This document shows positions 60,301-64,000 of a DNA stretch of 64,000 bases, one piece after another. The position numbers and the translations under genes are program-made. Each line of letters starts with the position of its first letter. Positions within the stretch are counted from its first letter, which is position 1. The stretch covers positions 27,725,872 through 27,789,871 of the forward strand of contig JACDQD010000004.1 in NCBI GenBank assembly GCA_019843655.1, read 5' to 3'. The stretch comes from Lethocerus indicus (taxonomy: Eukaryota > Arthropoda > Insecta > Hemiptera > Belostomatidae). Under the pieces are notes generated by a model. That model had not been told where the DNA came from. It worked only from the letters and a program-made list of their open reading frames with translations, and searched no databases.

Positions 60301-61140
60301 TACAGTTCACCGTCAGCCATGTCAATAAATAAAGCACGAGGCAATCACTTAAAGTTAGGCCGGCCTACATTTACAACCAGCATGTTTTGGGCGCAGTCAG
60401 CTATACATTGGGCTATACAAGTGACCCTAAGCGCTTATTTATATGCAACAAGCTTTAATATGCCACCATGAAATTTAATTTCTAAACCGAAATGAGAAGA
60501 GAAAATCACCCGGAGTATTTATTGGAATGTGTCTTAAGTCATTTATCTTAAAAAACATATTCAAGGCAGTGAGTGTGTAGGGTGTGATTTAATAATCATT
60601 AAATCCAGTATTATATAAATCTGTTGTTCGAAATAATGTCTACTCGAGAGCGGTCGCCCCTTCAGGATACATCCGGGGTTCGTCGTGAATCATACGATTT
60701 AACGAGATGATAAATGTCAGTGGCCGCTCTCTATTAGCTTCGTCGTCCTCCACGATTAATAACATTAGCGGACAGGTAGGACAGCAGACAGGCCTCTATA
60801 AATCATGACAGTTTGTCTCCCTCTTCCTTCGCCGGACCAATTCTCTATATTTCAGTGGGCCTATTCTCCTTAACCGCGTATAAGCCGCTGTAAATTTAGT
60901 AATTATCCTATCGGTTGATAGTTTAAAATTGTCCTAGGAACGAACATACAACTGACCTGTGTTGGGGGGGTGTGACCTGTTACTGTAGCTCGTCAGCCGT
61001 AACTCGATATAGATTCTTGCTTCTTCGTGCCTTAAATTTAAATTCACACGGAGGAAAACTCGCGTTCAGGGAAATTTCAATTAATATGATAGATTATATT
61101 GCTGGGTATTTTAAAAATACGTTCCAAAAAAATTCCATCT

Positions 61141-61386
61141 TTAGCAGGAATTTCGGTGCCTTTCTGTTAAGCCGTTGTTTGCATGATATGAAGGAAAATT
61201 CAGATATTGCCCAGCAGGCCCATATAGAAGCGATAGTATCTTAGAATAGATTAAATTATGGTCCCAATGTCTAATTTTATTTATGCCTCCATTATCCTTA
61301 AAACCCTGTGCAATTTCTTCAAACGATTTGATACAATACGAACTTTCTGTCGTTGGCAGTCTATTCCAGAGTTGAATTGCCGAAGT
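61141..61386 (-). pseudogene. Possible degenerate reverse-transcriptase C-terminal remnant
   Basis: Minus-strand frame reading TSAIQLWNRLPTTESSYCIK then SFEEIAQGF, after an in-frame stop at 61389. The LWNxLP followed by SxxxFK/E pattern is common at the end of non-LTR retrotransposon ORF2 proteins. No tail or target duplication was seen. Low confidence because only about 25 residues carry the signal. Confidence 0.3.
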
Positions 61387-62658
61387 TTATGTTTCGCAGT
61401 AACAGACGACAGCAGTTTATAGTTTGCAATTTGTACTGTCAAAGAATGAAATGTGACTCGTTCACATTCAGGTGACCGACATCATGGTCCAGGGAACAGC
61501 ATCATTCCTTGTGCTACATCGTAGAATCTTCTGTCTTGCGGTCGGAGAAGAAGAGAAAAATTCTCCAACGCTGTAATAATACCTGGAAAAATCTAGAATT
61601 CCAGGAGAATATATTTGGTTTACATTTTTCGGGTCTCTGTGTAAGGTATGGCGATTTTTTAGGACACGTCATGAAAAATGTGCAACTCGCTCTGAATGGA
61701 TCGCCAAATAATTTAACATAAAAAATGCGTATCAGCGTGAAACCCTTCATGGAGGATACCAAATCATACTTCACCTTCTTATCTCGTACGGCCAAGCGAA
61801 CTTCCAATTTGACTCTATAGTAATTTTATGTAATTCAAGCATAACTTATATGCAGATATGCGTTATCTTCGGTTTTCGATCCGAGCGCATCAGAATCCTC
61901 CTTATGGGAAATTTAGAGGGTAAAATACTTCACACTGGTTTATTATTGCATAGCGTTGAAATTGGTGCGTTTAATTTTTTAGCCAGCATCTCAACCTCGT
62001 GTCATTCCCCCAGCAAATACATTTAGTCCAAAATTAAATCCAATTCATCTTTAAAAATTCAGGTGAAATATAATTAGCCTTTGGTCGTCTACTTTGCGAG
62101 CGCACTCGGCCTCACCCCGACGCCCCTGGCAGCACTGTTTTTTTAATTCAAAATTTTTTTTTTTTTTATGCACTGGCCCTCCTCCTTAAACTCCGTTTTG
62201 TTTCTCCGGTGTAATGGGAAAACGTCTGCTCGTTAACTAGGAAGTGTAACAAAGTTAATGAAGTGCCTAGTTGGGAGAAGGCTTCATAATTAAGGCGTCG
62301 TCGTCGTGATGGTTGGGGGCGCTTCCACTTGCGCTTCCGCCGCCACCTCGTCATCATCACTTTTCGGGTACCCGCCCAACATCGGGCGCCTAACTTACAA
62401 ATTGTACCGTTAATGAGGATTGGAGAATTCCTTTAAAGGGGCCGATGAGCGGCGTCTATTTTACGGGAAGTTGTTTCAATTATGCGGAAGGAAAGCCCCG
62501 TTTAACGTTCGGTTGACGTTCGCCCCCAAACATATAAGGTACGTGTACAATTGATCTCATCTAAGATCTTTTCCTCATTCGCAGAGGAAATTGTGAATTC
62601 TTGAGCGGATAAAATATAAGATTTATAAAAAAAATTATAATAAGAGTATAAAATTATA

Positions 62659-62679
62659 ATCGAGGCTCTCCGCCTCGAT
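62659..62679. repeat. Perfect hairpin, 8-bp GC-rich stem, 5-nt loop
   Basis: ATCGAGGC, loop TCTCC, GCCTCGAT, in otherwise AT-rich sequence. Function unknown. Confidence 0.75.
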
Positions 62680-64000
62680 AAATATAAAGTTGTTCACTTA
62701 TTACTGCTACGGCAGGTTTTTAAAATACTGAACTGGGACAAGAAAATTAAAGGAATATTTAAAATATCCTGGGAACGTTGAATCTATGAATTCAATTCGG
62801 GAAGCCGAATCTATGATGAACATACAATTTCGCCCACAGAAGACTGCTTACTTTAAGTTTACAGTACGACAAAATTTGGGGGACTCAGCTCTCGGGGAGT
62901 TTTAAACCTGGGGACGTTTACGAAGTTAGTGCGTGACCTCTGCCAAGAGGACCCGATCTAATCAGACGCTAGAAATTAAGTTGTGAAGATTAAATAACGA
63001 CGGCCCCTAATTGCTTTCTCCGGGCCAAGACCAAATGCGCCCTGAACACGCCTCCATTTTATATCCACTATGTTCCTTGAATAGGACAAGTGGTGACTTA
63101 ATGAGGAGCCGGTGACCACCGCGTCGTCACCCGATCGACGATAGTAACACAATTGTATATGTAGTTCATTCAGAGTAAAGGAATAGAAGATCTATTATTG
63201 GATTTTTAATACTAAGAAGGAATTAAAAATTGACGTTGCAGACAGGCGTCAAACATGCGAAGGTACTGAACATGAAGCGAAGCAGAAACGAAAGCAATGA
63301 AAGCAGAAGTTCAAAGAATTATGCTATTCAAATCCCTCGCAGCCCCCTCAAACTGATATTTCAAAATAAATGATAAATCTAATGGGCATAATTTCAGAAA
63401 TATGCAGTTATGTCCAAATGCTATTCACGGATAATAATAGATTTTTTAACACGCATTAATTCCTCCAAGGTATTGTAGCTTTGAACTATCGGCTGAATGA
63501 AAATAAATCCGCTGAGGCTAATTTGAACCAAGGATAAGATACTGAACCCCTTGCTAAGTTTTGCCTACAGGTTCTGGCAATTAGTAGGATCTCGCTTTAA
63601 GTAAGTACTTAAAGTATTCATTCCTCACCAGTTAAATTTCATCCATTTACCGAGTTCAGAACTTGGTCCATTGAGCCGCCGGAGGCAATCCTGGCAATAT
63701 CTCATATTTAAGTTGGAAACACCTCCCCACCCCCCCCCTCCTGTTCAACTTGCCTTCAGTAATGCAACCAACTGATAGCCCGAGGAATGTTTAAGTACTT
63801 CTACGTTGTTTGTCGTGGATTTCCGAATTCTCGGCCACACTTAAGAGCTTTAAAAGCCCAAACATTCGCAGGGCATACTGGCAGTGTTGGAGGTGAAAGA
63901 CGAAAGTACGTTGCTTTTTGTTGGACGACTTGAAATTTCAAAGAAAATATTGAAAATATTTACGACAGTTTGTGATATGGACATCGAAGGTAATTAAGCT

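Larger units (their letters stand above)
49507..64000. other. Upstream sNPFR intron or intergenic DNA
   Basis: No secure gene. The missing TM1-TM2 exon of sNPFR would lie on the minus strand here or beyond; no frame with the NLALSD-type TM2 text was found. Contains the foldback element, a hydrophobic minus-strand frame at 57329-56988, a possible RT remnant at 61386-61141, short GA runs near 56565-56590, a stem-loop at 62659-62679 and G or C homopolymer runs near 53328, 60963 and 63730. Confidence 0.5.

Noticed and set aside
1..64000. CRISPR arrays, operons, Shine-Dalgarno sites or plasmid/phage genes
   Set aside because: None seen; gene structure is clearly eukaryotic with spliced exons.

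Overview
This window is nuclear DNA from an insect. It is AT-rich, with long introns, GT/AG splice sites, small TATA/Inr promoters and decayed transposon pieces. The clearest taxonomic evidence is a G-protein-coupled receptor that reads as an arthropod short neuropeptide F receptor, plus two genes of the insect-restricted Osiris type. I cannot place the order from sequence alone. The coding content is low: three genes in 64 kb, and most long open frames are chance.

Layout. (1) 503-6401, plus strand: a complete four-exon Osiris-like gene with TATA box, initiator, signal peptide, Ala/Leu/Lys-rich membrane segment and a poly(A) signal. (2) 9639-17517, minus strand: a second Osiris-like gene, convergent with the first, with its own TATA/Inr. 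Its first exon carries a reading-frame break just after the signal peptide. Both genes share an intron at the same codon and phase, directly before an Arg-Gly-Lys motif, so they look like an inverted paralogous pair. Both predicted proteins lack cysteine, which is unusual for Osiris proteins. (3) 17.5-39.6 kb: about 22 kb without a supported gene; it holds a GA microsatellite, short repeats and a possible orphan promoter/first exon near 23.7 kb. (4) 39607-49506, minus strand: four exons of the short neuropeptide F receptor, covering TM3 to the C-terminus. The exon(s) for the N-terminus, TM1 and TM2 were not found and probably lie beyond 64 kb or in an unrecognised small exon. (5) 49.5-64 kb: upstream intron or intergenic DNA with a striking foldback element at 52.2-52.7 kb and low-confidence coding remnants.

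Mobile DNA. The last-but-one receptor intron holds a 5'-truncated Jockey-like LINE with a poly(A) tail and a perfect 12-bp target-site duplication, and a deletion derivative of the foldback element. Short relatives of the foldback arm, sharing a CTGAAGATG...CCGAAACCGGT core, are scattered through the window.

How the genes relate: the Osiris-like proteins are probably secretory-pathway or endosomal membrane proteins of cuticle-forming cells, and the receptor is a neuropeptide GPCR linked to feeding and growth. I see no functional link between them beyond adjacency.
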